A stretch of DNA of 64,000 bases, taken from NCBI RefSeq assembly GCF_023015805.1, contig NZ_JALKBA010000003.1:62001-126000 (forward strand), read 5' to 3'. The translations under genes were made by a program, and so were the position numbers. This DNA is from Cellulophaga sp. F20128. Lineage in GTDB: Bacteria; Bacteroidota; Bacteroidia; Flavobacteriales; Flavobacteriaceae. Of the stretch, positions 29,171 through 38,342 are shown piece after piece. Numbering within the stretch: position 1 is the first letter of the stretch; every line of letters starts with the position of its first letter. The notes beneath the pieces are model-generated. The model saw only the letters and a program-made list of their open reading frames with translations. It made no database searches and was not told where the DNA came from.

Positions 29171-30265
29171 ATGAAGTATTTGGTAGGAATAAGTAGAATT
29201 GTAGTTGGGGTATTGTTTATCATAAGTGGACTCATAAAATTAAACGATCCCGTTGGATTTTCTTTTAAACTAGAAGAGTATTTTAGTTTGGGAGTTTTAA
29301 ATTTGCCTTCTTTAGAGCCACATGCTTTAAAAATTTCACTAATCGTAGTTATTTTGGAGGTATTATTAGGCGTAATGCTTTTGGTTGGTTTTAGGATCAA
29401 ATTTACGGTAATCAGTTTATTGGGGATGATTATCTTTTTCACTTTTCTTACTTTTTATTCTGCGTATTTTAATAAGGTTACAGATTGTGGTTGTTTTGGA
29501 GATGCAATTAAACTAACGCCTTGGGAATCATTTACAAAAGACATTATTTTACTACTGCTTATCGTAATTCTGTTTGTAGGTATAAAGCACATAAAACCTA
29601 TTTTTGGGTTTAGTGCCAAACGAGTCCTGGTCGTAGGATCATTGGTTGCTTGTGTTGTTTTTGCCTACCATGTGTTAAACCACTTGCCATCAGTAGATTT
29701 TAGACCCTATAAAATTGGGGCAAATATAGAATCAGGTATGACGATGCCTGAGAACGCACCCCAGCCAATTTTTGATTATGCTTGGACGTTTCAAGTGAAC
29801 GGTGAAGAAAAGGTTATTGTAACTCAAGGCGATTATCCGGAAGTAGATGGAGAATACATAAGTGTAGAGACTACGGAAGTACAAAAGGGATATGAGCCAC
29901 CTATTCACGATTTTACGATAGAAAGGGATGGAGAAAACGTGGCAACTTCTATGTTGCAAGAAGAGAAACTTATCATGGTTATTGCTTACGATTTAGCAAA
30001 AACTAGATTCGATGCGTTTACAGAGGTAAAAGAGGTTACAGATAGGGCAATAAAACTAGGGTATAAGGTAATTGGTATGTCGTCTTCCACCACAGATTTT
30101 GCAGATAAAGTAGTGAAAGAATACAGCTTGGGCTTTGATTTTTACTTTACAGATGAGACAGCACTTAAAACAATTGTACGTTCTAATCCTGCTGTGCTAG
30201 TATTGCGGAAAGGTACAATTGAGCAAAAAGTACATTACAAGGATATTGATAACTTAGAACTGTAA
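29171..30265 (+). CDS. BT_3928-type protein: MauE/DoxX membrane domain plus thioredoxin-like domain
   Basis: A 364-residue protein. The first ~165 residues form four or five membrane helices of the DoxX/MauE type with a conserved CxC (Cys106, Cys108, DCGCFGD). The C-terminal ~130 residues (HDFTIERDGENVATSMLQEEKLIMVIAYDL...) look like a thioredoxin fold without a CxxC. It probably takes part in membrane thiol chemistry. The ATG at 29171 was taken because it starts at the first helix; one 9 codons upstream is also possible. Neighbour of tpiA, as in other Bacteroidota. Confidence 0.8.
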   Translation: MKYLVGISRIVVGVLFIISGLIKLNDPVGFSFKLEEYFSLGVLNLPSLEPHALKISLIVVILEVLLGVMLLVGFRIKFTVISLLGMIIFFTFLTFYSAYFNKVTDCGCFGDAIKLTPWESFTKDIILLLLIVILFVGIKHIKPIFGFSAKRVLVVGSLVACVVFAYHVLNHLPSVDFRPYKIGANIESGMTMPENAPQPIFDYAWTFQVNGEEKVIVTQGDYPEVDGEYISVETTEVQKGYEPPIHDFTIERDGENVATSMLQEEKLIMVIAYDLAKTRFDAFTEVKEVTDRAIKLGYKVIGMSSSTTDFADKVVKEYSLGFDFYFTDETALKTIVRSNPAVLVLRKGTIEQKVHYKDIDNLEL

Positions 30266-30356
30266 GAAAACCAATTAATATTGCCCGAGATTGGAAGAGC
30301 GTTCTGGGCAACCAATTAAAAAAAGGTAACGGTTTTGTTAGAAAAAATGAGGTGCA

Positions 30357-30866
30357 ATGAATGGTTTACAAAGTACAAAACCTGAGATTAAAACACTGAC
30401 AGAAAAATGGTTGGTGGGTATTAAAAAAGAGGAGTCCGTATTAACTATGAATGCTACTGCACATTGGAAAGAATTTATGCAGCGCAGAAAAGAAATTTTT
30501 GGTTCCGTTGAGAACGAATATTATTCCGTTCAAGAGTATGGCATAGATTATTCCTTTTCTAATTTTAATCCGGCAGCTGTATTTAAGAAATGGGCAGCAG
30601 TAGCGGTTGTTGAAAAGGGGCATATACCTACCGGAATGGAAAATTTAATTTTACCAGCCGGAAAGTATGCTGTATTTGTATACAAGGGAGTTGCCAAAGA
30701 ATTTTCAAAGATAGTACACTATATATTTAAGGATTGGTTACCAAGTTCTGAATATGAGTTAGATCAAAGACCACATTTTGAGTTTCTGGATAAAAAATAC
30801 CTAGGGGCTACGAATCCCAATTCGGAGGAAGAAGTTTGGATTCCCATTAGAAATAAAATACGTTAA
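30357..30866 (+). CDS. GyrI-like small-molecule-binding protein
   Basis: A 169-residue protein with the GyrI/AraC-effector-binding fold: EKWLVGIKKEESV at the start, the GKYAVFVYKG strand-turn near residue 101, then IFKDWLPSSEYELDQRPHFEFLD and a C-terminal EEEVWIPI with the conserved Glu. There is no DNA-binding part, so it would act as a stand-alone ligand-binding or hydrolytic SOUL/GyrI-type protein. Ligand unknown. Confidence 0.8.
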   Translation: MNGLQSTKPEIKTLTEKWLVGIKKEESVLTMNATAHWKEFMQRRKEIFGSVENEYYSVQEYGIDYSFSNFNPAAVFKKWAAVAVVEKGHIPTGMENLILPAGKYAVFVYKGVAKEFSKIVHYIFKDWLPSSEYELDQRPHFEFLDKKYLGATNPNSEEEVWIPIRNKIR

Positions 30867-30910
30867 CTTTTTAAGTGAAGAAGCCGGTATAGGTTTCAAA
30901 GTAGGTTTCA

Positions 30911-30942
30911 TTGAGATAGCCGAATATTATATGTTATCTTTG
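30911..30942 (+). promoter_or_regulatory. Predicted sigma-A promoter of tpiA
   Basis: TTG at 30911-30913, a 21-base spacer, and a perfect TATCTTTG at 30935-30942; the ATG lies 41 bases further on. Confidence 0.7.
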
Positions 30943-30983
30943 GGGCTTTAAAAATTGAAATAAACGAATAAATAGATATTAAG

Positions 30984-31733
30984 ATGAGATCAAAAATTGT
31001 TGCAGGGAACTGGAAAATGAATAAAACTTTAGCAGAAACTAATGTATTATTATCAGAACTTACAGGTAAATTACCAGATACAACGGCTGAGGTTATGGTT
31101 GCACCTACTTTTGTAAACTTGGCTGCAGCTGTTCAAGATGTTAGTGCTTCTTCTATTCAGGTCATAGCACAGAATATGCATTTTGCTGAAAATGGAGCCT
31201 ATACAGGTGAGATTTCGGCTGATATGCTGTTAGATATTGGTGTAGACACGGTAATCATTGGACATTCTGAGCGTCGTGCTTATTTTGGTGAAACAGATGC
31301 CATTCTAGCGAAAAAAGTTGTGGCAGCATTGGCAAAGAATTTACGAGTGGTTTTTTGTTTTGGTGAAGAATTAGAAGATCGTAAAACTGATAATCATTTT
31401 AAGCTAGTTGCAGAACAATTGAAAAACGGACTTTTTCAATTAGACGCTTCTGCTTGGTCTAAAATAGTATTGGCTTATGAGCCAGTTTGGGCTATAGGAA
31501 CAGGGGAAACGGCTTCTCCAGAACAGGCTCAAGAAATGCACGCTTTTATTCGGAAAACAATTGCTAACCAATACAACACAGAAATAGCGGACTCTGTTTC
31601 TATCTTATATGGAGGTAGTGTTAAGCCTGCAAATGCAAAAGAAATATTTTCTAAGGAAGATGTTGATGGTGGATTAATTGGTGGAGCAGCCTTAAATGCA
31701 GATGATTTTATTGCGATTATTAGCGCCATATAA
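30984..31733 (+). CDS. tpiA: Triosephosphate isomerase
   Basis: A 249-residue TIM barrel that interconverts dihydroxyacetone phosphate and glyceraldehyde 3-phosphate in glycolysis. Catalytic residues are Lys11 (GNWKMN), His94 (IGHSERR) and Glu166 (AYEPVWAIGTG); the phosphate-binding GGSVKP and GGAAL loops are intact. Confidence 0.97.
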   Translation: MRSKIVAGNWKMNKTLAETNVLLSELTGKLPDTTAEVMVAPTFVNLAAAVQDVSASSIQVIAQNMHFAENGAYTGEISADMLLDIGVDTVIIGHSERRAYFGETDAILAKKVVAALAKNLRVVFCFGEELEDRKTDNHFKLVAEQLKNGLFQLDASAWSKIVLAYEPVWAIGTGETASPEQAQEMHAFIRKTIANQYNTEIADSVSILYGGSVKPANAKEIFSKEDVDGGLIGGAALNADDFIAIISAI

Positions 31734-31774
31734 TTTTTTTTGATTGATAATACATATTTACAGCACTACTAAAA

Positions 31775-32611
31775 ATGGCAGATTTAATCTATATAGAATA
31801 TGATTTTGCAGTTGCGCCTTTGCAACCTGCATCCGATATATTAATAGCGCAATTAGGGGAAGTTGGTTTCGATAGTTTTGTTGAAAATGAAGAAGGGGTT
31901 CTAGCCTATATTCTTAAGGATGCTTGGAATAAAGATATTCTTTCTGGTATACAGATTCTTGAAAACTCTAATTTTAGTATTACACATCAGTTTAAAGAAA
32001 TTGAACAGCAAAATTGGAACTCGGAATGGGAAAAGAATTTTGAACAAATCGTTGTAGGAGATATATGCACTGTTCGAGCTCCTTTTCACAAGGCACCAGA
32101 AACCAAGTTTGATATTGTTATAGAACCTAAAATGAGTTTTGGAACTGGTCATCATGAAACTACTCACATGATGTTACAACACGTCCTTGATCATGATTTT
32201 AAGGGTAAATCTGTGCTAGATATGGGGAGTGGTACCGGAGTATTAGCAATTCTAACAGCGATGAAAAATGCAGCCTCTGTAGATGCCATAGATATAGATA
32301 ATTGGTGTTATTTAAATGCCATAGAAAATAAAGAACGGAATCATTGTAATCAGATCAATGTTTATGAAGGGGATGTTCGTTTGTTGAAAGACAAAAAATA
32401 CGATGTGATTATTGCGAATATAAACAGGAATATACTACTGGAAGATGTTCCTGCTTATGCGCAATGTCTCCATGAAGGTGGAATTTTATTTTTAAGTGGT
32501 TTTTATGTTGAGGATATGCCAAGTATTACAAAGAAATGTGAGGACTCGGGACTGACCTTTGAAAAAAATCTGGAAAAAAATAATTGGGTTGCTGTAAAAT
32601 ATGTATTTTAG
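31775..32611 (+). CDS. prmA: Ribosomal protein L11 methyltransferase
   Basis: A 278-residue SAM-dependent methyltransferase that trimethylates ribosomal protein uL11. Seen: FGTGHHETT before the core, SAM-binding VLDMGSGTGVLAI (about 147-159), and IIANINRNILLE as motif IV. The N-terminal substrate-recognition domain is shortened, as in other Bacteroidota. It lies between tpiA and clpS. Confidence 0.93.
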   Translation: MADLIYIEYDFAVAPLQPASDILIAQLGEVGFDSFVENEEGVLAYILKDAWNKDILSGIQILENSNFSITHQFKEIEQQNWNSEWEKNFEQIVVGDICTVRAPFHKAPETKFDIVIEPKMSFGTGHHETTHMMLQHVLDHDFKGKSVLDMGSGTGVLAILTAMKNAASVDAIDIDNWCYLNAIENKERNHCNQINVYEGDVRLLKDKKYDVIIANINRNILLEDVPAYAQCLHEGGILFLSGFYVEDMPSITKKCEDSGLTFEKNLEKNNWVAVKYVF

Positions 32612-32632
32612 TTAGGACTAATATGAATTAGT

Positions 32633-32908
32633 ATGAGTAATCAAGAAAAATATTTAGAAGAATTACTAGTAGAAGAGGAGGTTTCAAACAATAACGAAAT
32701 AGTATTGTTTAATGATGATGTAAATACTTTTGATCACGTAATTGATACTTTAATTGATGTTTGTGACCATACGCCAATACAGGCAGAACAATGTGCTTAT
32801 TTGGTACACCACAAAGGGAAATGTACTGTTAAAACTGGTGTTTACAAAGATTTAGAACCAAAATGCAGTAAATTATTACAAGCGGGACTTAGCGCAGAAA
32901 TAATTTAA
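32633..32908 (+). CDS. clpS: ATP-dependent Clp protease adaptor ClpS
   Basis: A 91-residue adaptor that delivers N-degron substrates to ClpAP/ClpCP. The core motif LFNDDVNTFDHVIDTL and later AYLVHHKGKCTVKTG are typical. Its stop codon shares the TTAA palindrome at 32905-32908 with the stop of the convergent gene. Confidence 0.93.
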   Translation: MSNQEKYLEELLVEEEVSNNNEIVLFNDDVNTFDHVIDTLIDVCDHTPIQAEQCAYLVHHKGKCTVKTGVYKDLEPKCSKLLQAGLSAEII

Positions 32909-34968
32909 TTCACAATAATTTCATCCACAAATACCCAGCTTTTACCTCCTGGATTTGGATGCCATGATGGATTTTTTAAAATACTTTGCACTTCTATTTT
33001 GATATACTTTGCCGTTGTTGGAGCAAAGGTAATATCATAAAATATTTGGCTGTCATTTGTTACTTTTTTTGGAATTTCTATTTTTTTGGTAGCGATTTGT
33101 TTAAAATCATTGGGAGTTTCAGAAGTCCAAATGGTATAGCCTACGGGATGAAAAACCCAACTAGACTGCCTCGATAAGGAGCCAATGGATACCGTAGATA
33201 TTTGGGTTGGTTGTTTTAATTCTAAGGTAGTTGTAAAACTAGACCCCTGAAAGCCCAACCAATGGCCATCTTGAAAATTTTCTGAACCGCGTTTTAAGTC
33301 AATTAAAGTTTTGGCGCCCTTGCCTGCGTAGCTTTTGTTAGGCTTTATGTCTAACCAAATAGAATCATAGGCGATCCCAGCCTTTTTAAATTTCATAGTA
33401 ACCGTTTCACTTTGTTTCCAGTCTTTTTTCTGAGCAAAAACTTTGAGCGTAGTAGATTCTTTAATGGTAAACGGACTGGTATATTTTCTAGAAGTGGTGT
33501 CAGGTTCTGAACCATCTGTTGTATAGAATAGATTGGCAGTTTTAAAAACATGTTCTATTTTAATTTCTTGTCCGTCATTAAAAAAATCGGTGGCATCAAC
33601 AAAATAGGGTTTGTTTAATAGGGCTTCATTAAAAAGAGAATCTGCCACATGTTTGGTTAATATATTTGGTCTTTCCTTTTTAAAAGCAAGCAATTCACTT
33701 TCGGTGACAGGGGTTTGGTATAAATATAGATTTTTCAAATGAGCAAGGTCCTTTACATAAGATAGGGAATTACCAGAAACATGGGTTCCATACAAATTTA
33801 AGGATTCAAGAAAACTCATTTTTTTTAACTTTTCAATGGTTTTATCGGAAATGGCGGTACGTTGTAATTGTAGTTTGGTTAGATTTTTAAAATTGGAAAG
33901 CGCACTTGCCATTTCATCGGTAAAATTGGAATAGGCCAGGTTTAATTCCACAATATTATTGGCGTATTTTTTTAGCTTATTAAAATCGCCTTTTGCAATG
34001 TGTTTCTTGTTTGATAAGTTAACAAGTAATAATTTTCTATTTTCTGCTATAGGGTATATACTATACCCATTTCTATTCATTTCTGTAACCCATTCAGAAG
34101 GCACATCATCCACAGTTTTGGTAATTATGCCCCTTGGTGAGGTGTCGGTTTCTAAGGACTTTAAAATAGCTGCAGTTTGCTCGTTCTTATCCAAGAAGCC
34201 AGCTGTACAATCGAAACAATTTTTATTTTCTAACCACCATTTCAACAGTACTATTTCTTCGTCGGTGAGTTGAACTTTTCCTTTTGGAGGCATATGCTCT
34301 TCATCGGTAACTGGCAGGTGTATTCTGGTGTAAAAAGAACTTGGATTGGAGTCAATAGAATCTAAAATACTGCCATTTTCTCCTCCTGCTACTATAGTTG
34401 TTGGGTCTGTAAGTAGCAACTCCCCTTTGGCTTTATTTGGGTTGTGGCAACTAACACATTTGTTATCTAAAATAGGTTGAATAATCTCTGCATATACCTT
34501 AGCCTTGTTCACATCTGTAATTACAATTTCCTTAATGGTGTTATCCTGGAATAAAAAATCTTCACCGTGGGTCATATTTCCACCCAAATGACCTGTTATA
34601 CCTAATAAAATTAGGGTAATAACGAACAATGGCATATAGGTTTTTTTACACCATACTACAGGACTTATTTTTAGGATATATAGTGCTACACTGCAAACGG
34701 TAAGGCCAACAGCCATCCATCGATGCCTAAATAAGGCAACTTCATCATAACTGCCATCTTCCCCCAATAACCAACCAGTACCTAAGGATAATAGGGCAGA
34801 AATTGCTGCGACGCCTATTGCTAGTTTTGTGATCTGAGTCGTCTCCTTAGACGTTCTATTTCGTAAATAGAGCTCTAGTATAAAAGCAAAAATTAAAATG
34901 CCAATTGGAAGATGAACAAATAATGGATGTAAATTACCAATTTGTATTGCTAGTGTGTATATCTGCAT
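32905..34968 (-). CDS. DUF2231 membrane cytochrome with LRR, chitobiase-C-like and discoidin-like modules
   Basis: A 687-residue mosaic. Residues ~10-130: four hydrophobic helices of the DUF2231 type with His pairs (LHPLFVHLP). Residues ~155-250: a PSCyt1-like cytochrome domain with the heme motif CVSCH (171-175) and a later MPPKG methionine candidate for axial ligation. Residues ~330-430: leucine-rich repeats (LTKLQLQRTAIS, LESLNLYGTHVS). Residues ~475-535: a chitobiase-C-like strand set (FYTTDGSEPDTTSRKY). Residues ~555-687: a discoidin-like domain ending WVFVDEIIVN. Last gene of the minus-strand five-gene operon; its ATG overlaps the preceding stop as TAATG. Likely moves electrons between the membrane and the extracytoplasmic PSD1 protein; this is inference. 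Confidence 0.7.
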   Translation of the reverse strand: MQIYTLAIQIGNLHPLFVHLPIGILIFAFILELYLRNRTSKETTQITKLAIGVAAISALLSLGTGWLLGEDGSYDEVALFRHRWMAVGLTVCSVALYILKISPVVWCKKTYMPLFVITLILLGITGHLGGNMTHGEDFLFQDNTIKEIVITDVNKAKVYAEIIQPILDNKCVSCHNPNKAKGELLLTDPTTIVAGGENGSILDSIDSNPSSFYTRIHLPVTDEEHMPPKGKVQLTDEEIVLLKWWLENKNCFDCTAGFLDKNEQTAAILKSLETDTSPRGIITKTVDDVPSEWVTEMNRNGYSIYPIAENRKLLLVNLSNKKHIAKGDFNKLKKYANNIVELNLAYSNFTDEMASALSNFKNLTKLQLQRTAISDKTIEKLKKMSFLESLNLYGTHVSGNSLSYVKDLAHLKNLYLYQTPVTESELLAFKKERPNILTKHVADSLFNEALLNKPYFVDATDFFNDGQEIKIEHVFKTANLFYTTDGSEPDTTSRKYTSPFTIKESTTLKVFAQKKDWKQSETVTMKFKKAGIAYDSIWLDIKPNKSYAGKGAKTLIDLKRGSENFQDGHWLGFQGSSFTTTLELKQPTQISTVSIGSLSRQSSWVFHPVGYTIWTSETPNDFKQIATKKIEIPKKVTNDSQIFYDITFAPTTAKYIKIEVQSILKNPSWHPNPGGKSWVFVDEIIVN

Positions 34969-35780
34969 TATTCTACAATGATTTCGTCAATAAATAACCA
35001 GGGCGTTTGGTTTGCTGCAGGATGCCAATCTGGAATTTTTTCTAAGTTATGTACTACAATTTTAAAGGATTCATAAGTTGCTTGTTCTATTGGAATCTCT
35101 ATAAAATTTAAGCTGGCATCCCCGGGAAATTTTTCAGCAGCTGTTTCATTCAAGTATTGACCTATTAATTTGGAACCAGAAAAAACAGCTATTTTCTGAG
35201 GTGAAAAAATCCAACTATTTTGGGAGGTCATTTGGTGAACAATTAATTTAGAGAGTTCTAGTTTTTTTGGTAAACTAAGGTTAATTACTACTTCATCTTT
35301 GTTAAAGCCAAGCCAACGATCACTATTTCTAAATTGTAAGGTACCACTTTTAGCATCTACTAAACTTTTTGTTCCATTGGCAGTATAGTTGTTCCCTGGG
35401 GAGGGAGCTATGGTAATAATGGCTTTAGAGATGTTGTGTTTCAGTTGTTTAGCATCAAACTCTACAATATCACTTGTTTTAAAATCCTCGTGAAATACCT
35501 TAGCTTTTACCTTGCAACTTTTTCGCACGTTAAACGGATGGGTGTATAATGGGGAGGCGGCAGTTACTTCACTACCATCAGTTGTATATCTTATTTCTGA
35601 ATTAGGATAGGCAAAAGTAAACGCCACGGTAGCTTTATTTTTAAAAAAGACAGAGTCTATTTTATAGGTCGGCGCTATTAATTGTATATCACCCGTATCA
35701 ACAAATGTTCCAATAGTTTCCTTTTGTCGTTGACAAGAAAAAATGAGAGCCAAAGAAAAAAAGCATAAGAGGTACTTCAT
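34968..35780 (-). CDS. Lipoprotein with chitobiase-C-like and discoidin-like modules
   Basis: A 270-residue lipoprotein (lipobox LIFSC, Cys16). Residues ~38-105 form the chitobiase-C/FN3-like module (IRYTTDGSEVTAASPLYTHPF); residues ~118-270 form the discoidin-like module with YTANGTKSLVDAKSG, WLGFNKDEVVI and the ending WLFIDEIIVE. It has no catalytic part and looks like a surface glycan-binding protein. Both modules recur in the protein encoded next to it and in the GH20 of the right arm. Ten bases separate it from the NHL gene. Confidence 0.65.
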   Translation of the reverse strand: MKYLLCFFSLALIFSCQRQKETIGTFVDTGDIQLIAPTYKIDSVFFKNKATVAFTFAYPNSEIRYTTDGSEVTAASPLYTHPFNVRKSCKVKAKVFHEDFKTSDIVEFDAKQLKHNISKAIITIAPSPGNNYTANGTKSLVDAKSGTLQFRNSDRWLGFNKDEVVINLSLPKKLELSKLIVHQMTSQNSWIFSPQKIAVFSGSKLIGQYLNETAAEKFPGDASLNFIEIPIEQATYESFKIVVHNLEKIPDWHPAANQTPWLFIDEIIVE

Positions 35781-35790
35781 CTTTTTAAAT

Positions 35791-36828
35791 TTAAACTCGA
35801 GTTAATTTTATAGGGTATGTTTTACCAGAATTCCATTGTGCAATATAAAGGTTGTCATCATCATCTATACATACATCATGTGGATTTTGGAAAATCTTTA
35901 AGGCCTGATGCATCGGTTGCAAAGTGCCGTCATCATTATAGGTTGGGGTGCTTCCGCCTGGTGCAGAAACTAATTTGTTTTCTCCATCAAGGATAGAAAT
36001 AAATCCAGTACCCATAGATCCATCTCCAGACCAAATTGTAGCAGTATAAATGTTTTCTTTGTGGATCACAGGCCGGCAAACATATGCGCCAGGTAGGTGA
36101 GTGGTACTTAAATACTTTCCGTCCATACTAAAACGTTTGAACTTATTTTGCATGCGATCTGTTATCAATAAGGTTGGATCTGCATTGTTACGAGTGTCTA
36201 TTACAATGCCATGTGCATTTCCAAATAAATGATCTTCTGTACCTCGACCTCCAAAAGTATTTAGAAGTTCTCCTTTTTCATTGTAATGCATAATGTACTG
36301 GGAACCATAGCCATCAGCAACATAAACATCGCCATTGGCAGCAATAGCGGTTTCTGTAGGGATGTATTTTGCAGGATCATCATATTTTCCTGATTCTTTC
36401 GGGAATTTAAATACTTGTACAACTTTACCATCAATCGTAGTTTTTATTACTTCATGACGTTTGTTGTCTGCTATATATAAAAAATCTTTTCCGTTTTCTA
36501 CATTTAATGTGAGCCCGTGTGCCCCAGGATATTCTGTTCCCCAAGCCTCTATTAGTTTCCCTGATTTATCGTAAACTATTACGTTGTTTTTGGTGTCATC
36601 GGTCAATAAAATAATACGTCCTTTAGAATCTTGTACCATTTCATGGCAATTGTTTACCGGATAAAAATTTGAATTTAAAGCGCCCCAGTTTAAATCCACT
36701 TTGTATTTGTGATTGTTATGACCAATAATAACATCCTTATATAATTCCATTGCGTTTAAAACAGGAGAACCAAATAATATTCCTGCAGTAGCAAGACTAG
36801 AATTTTGTATAAAATTTCTTCTCTTCAT
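35791..36828 (-). CDS. NHL-repeat beta-propeller protein with Tat-type signal
   Basis: A 345-residue extracytoplasmic protein. Its N-terminus MKRRNFIQNSSLATAGILFG looks like a twin-arginine signal (RRNF). The rest repeats NHL blades, for example GAHGLTLNVENGKDFLYIADNKRHEVI, DVYVADGYGSQYIMHY and NPHDVCIDDDDNLYIAQWNSG, giving a six-bladed propeller. Some NHL propellers are lyases (peptidyl-hydroxyglycine lyase, strictosidine-synthase-like), others bind ligands; the function here is open. A Tat signal would fit folding with a cofactor or metal before export. Middle gene of the operon, 18 bases from the DUF1501 gene. Confidence 0.75.
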   Translation of the reverse strand: MKRRNFIQNSSLATAGILFGSPVLNAMELYKDVIIGHNNHKYKVDLNWGALNSNFYPVNNCHEMVQDSKGRIILLTDDTKNNVIVYDKSGKLIEAWGTEYPGAHGLTLNVENGKDFLYIADNKRHEVIKTTIDGKVVQVFKFPKESGKYDDPAKYIPTETAIAANGDVYVADGYGSQYIMHYNEKGELLNTFGGRGTEDHLFGNAHGIVIDTRNNADPTLLITDRMQNKFKRFSMDGKYLSTTHLPGAYVCRPVIHKENIYTATIWSGDGSMGTGFISILDGENKLVSAPGGSTPTYNDDGTLQPMHQALKIFQNPHDVCIDDDDNLYIAQWNSGKTYPIKLTRV

Positions 36829-36846
36829 AATTAATTTTTTGGTTGG

Positions 36847-38340
36847 TTAGGCTAATATATTTTTTATAATATGTCCTTCTACGTCGGTAAGTCTAAATCT
36901 TCTACCTTGATATTTGTAGGTTAATTTTTTATGATCAATACCTAATAAATGGAGCATGGTTGCTTGAAAATCATGAACATGTACGGGATCTCGAACAATA
37001 TTGTATCCAAAGTCATCCGTTTCACCATGTACAATACCTGGCTTAATGCCACCCCCGGCCATCCACATAGAAAAACTTCTAGGATGGTGATCTCTTCCAT
37101 AGGTATCTGCGGTAAGAGGTCCTTGAGAATAATTAGTTCTACCAAATTCACCACCCCAAACAATAAGCGTGTCTTCTAGTAACCCTCGTTGTTTTAAGTC
37201 GGCTACCAATGCAGCAGAAGCCTGGTCTACATCTTTGGCTTGTTTTGAAAGTGCATTGGGTAAATCCGCATGTTGATCCCAACCCATATGATACAATTGA
37301 ATAAAACGAACGTCTTTTTCTGCTAATTTTCGAGCCAATAAACAATTGGCAGCATAGGTGCCTGGTATTTTGGCATCTGTACCATACATTTTATAGATAT
37401 AATCTGGTTCGTCATCTATGTTCATAACATTAGGAACAGAAGTCTGCATTCTATAGGCCATTTCGTATTGGGCAATTCTACTTTGAATCTCAGGATCCCC
37501 AAATTCTTGGTAATGCTTGTCATTTAATGCAGCTAACTGATCTAACATAGCCCGTTTGGTATCTTTTGTAGTCCCTTTTGGATCGTTTAAATACAAAACG
37601 GGGTCTTTTGCAGCCCTAAACTGAACACCCTGGTGTAATGAATGTAAAAATCCATTCCCCCAAAGTCTGGTATATAAGGGCTGACCTTGTGGCCTTCCTG
37701 TACCTCTAGATAGTAGTACCGTAAAGGCGGGTAGATTGTCATTTTCACTGCCAATACCATAACTTAACCAAGAACCTATACTAGGCCTTCCGGGTTGTTG
37801 AGATCCCGTTTGAAAAAAAGTAACTGCCGGATCATGATTAATGGCTTCGGTGTACATCGATTTAATAATGCAAATGTCGTCTACAATTTTTGAGGTATAG
37901 GGCAAAAGATCACTAATCCACGTTCCGTTTTTCCCATAGCGTTTAAAATCAAATTGAGAACCTACCAAAGGAAAGCTAGCTTGCCCAGAGGTCATCCCTG
38001 TTAGTCGTTGTCCGTTTCGTATTGATTCTGGTAATTCTTCACCCCTACGGACATTGAGCAAGGGTTTGTAGTCAAATAACTCTAATTGTGATGGTCCGCC
38101 ACTTTGGAATAAGTAGATGACCCTTTTTATTTTAGCCGGGTGATGTAGGCCGTTTAAAATACCTTTAGCTCCAGATAAATTGTTTGCTGGTGACAGCACT
38201 CCGTTTTCACTGGTATCAAATAAATTGCACCCCATAACTGAGGCTAGTGCAGCACCACCTACTCCTAATGCAGATTTGCCTAAAAATGATCTACGGTTTA
38301 GGATCAAAGAACTTTCTTCTAATATTTTTTTCTCGCTCAT
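36847..38340 (-). CDS. DUF1501 protein with Tat signal and lipobox-like Cys
   Basis: A 497-residue protein of the DUF1501 family, a distant alkaline-phosphatase/sulfatase superfamily branch common in Planctomycetes. The signal is NRRSFLGKSALGVGGAALASVMGC with twin Arg16-Arg17 and a lipobox-like Cys38. Later motifs are HPAKIKRVIYLFQSGGPSQLELFDYKP, LYHMGWDQHADLP, IVWGGEFGRTNYSQG, GRDHHPRSFSMWMAGGGIKPG and a C-terminal DFQATMLHLLGIDH; the Asp/His-rich ones are likely metal ligands. No substrate is established for the family. It almost abuts the PSD1 gene (2 bases), as in planctomycete operons. Confidence 0.85.
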   Translation of the reverse strand: MSEKKILEESSLILNRRSFLGKSALGVGGAALASVMGCNLFDTSENGVLSPANNLSGAKGILNGLHHPAKIKRVIYLFQSGGPSQLELFDYKPLLNVRRGEELPESIRNGQRLTGMTSGQASFPLVGSQFDFKRYGKNGTWISDLLPYTSKIVDDICIIKSMYTEAINHDPAVTFFQTGSQQPGRPSIGSWLSYGIGSENDNLPAFTVLLSRGTGRPQGQPLYTRLWGNGFLHSLHQGVQFRAAKDPVLYLNDPKGTTKDTKRAMLDQLAALNDKHYQEFGDPEIQSRIAQYEMAYRMQTSVPNVMNIDDEPDYIYKMYGTDAKIPGTYAANCLLARKLAEKDVRFIQLYHMGWDQHADLPNALSKQAKDVDQASAALVADLKQRGLLEDTLIVWGGEFGRTNYSQGPLTADTYGRDHHPRSFSMWMAGGGIKPGIVHGETDDFGYNIVRDPVHVHDFQATMLHLLGIDHKKLTYKYQGRRFRLTDVEGHIIKNILA

Positions 38341-38342
38341 AA

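Noticed and set aside
30281-30311. Hairpin TTGCCC / GGGCAA after the BT_3928-type gene
   Set aside because: Only 6 bp, long loop, and followed by A residues, not T, on the plus strand.
36847-38340. Calling the DUF1501 protein a sulfatase
   Set aside because: No C/S-x-P-x-R sulfatase signature is visible; only a distant superfamily relation can be claimed.
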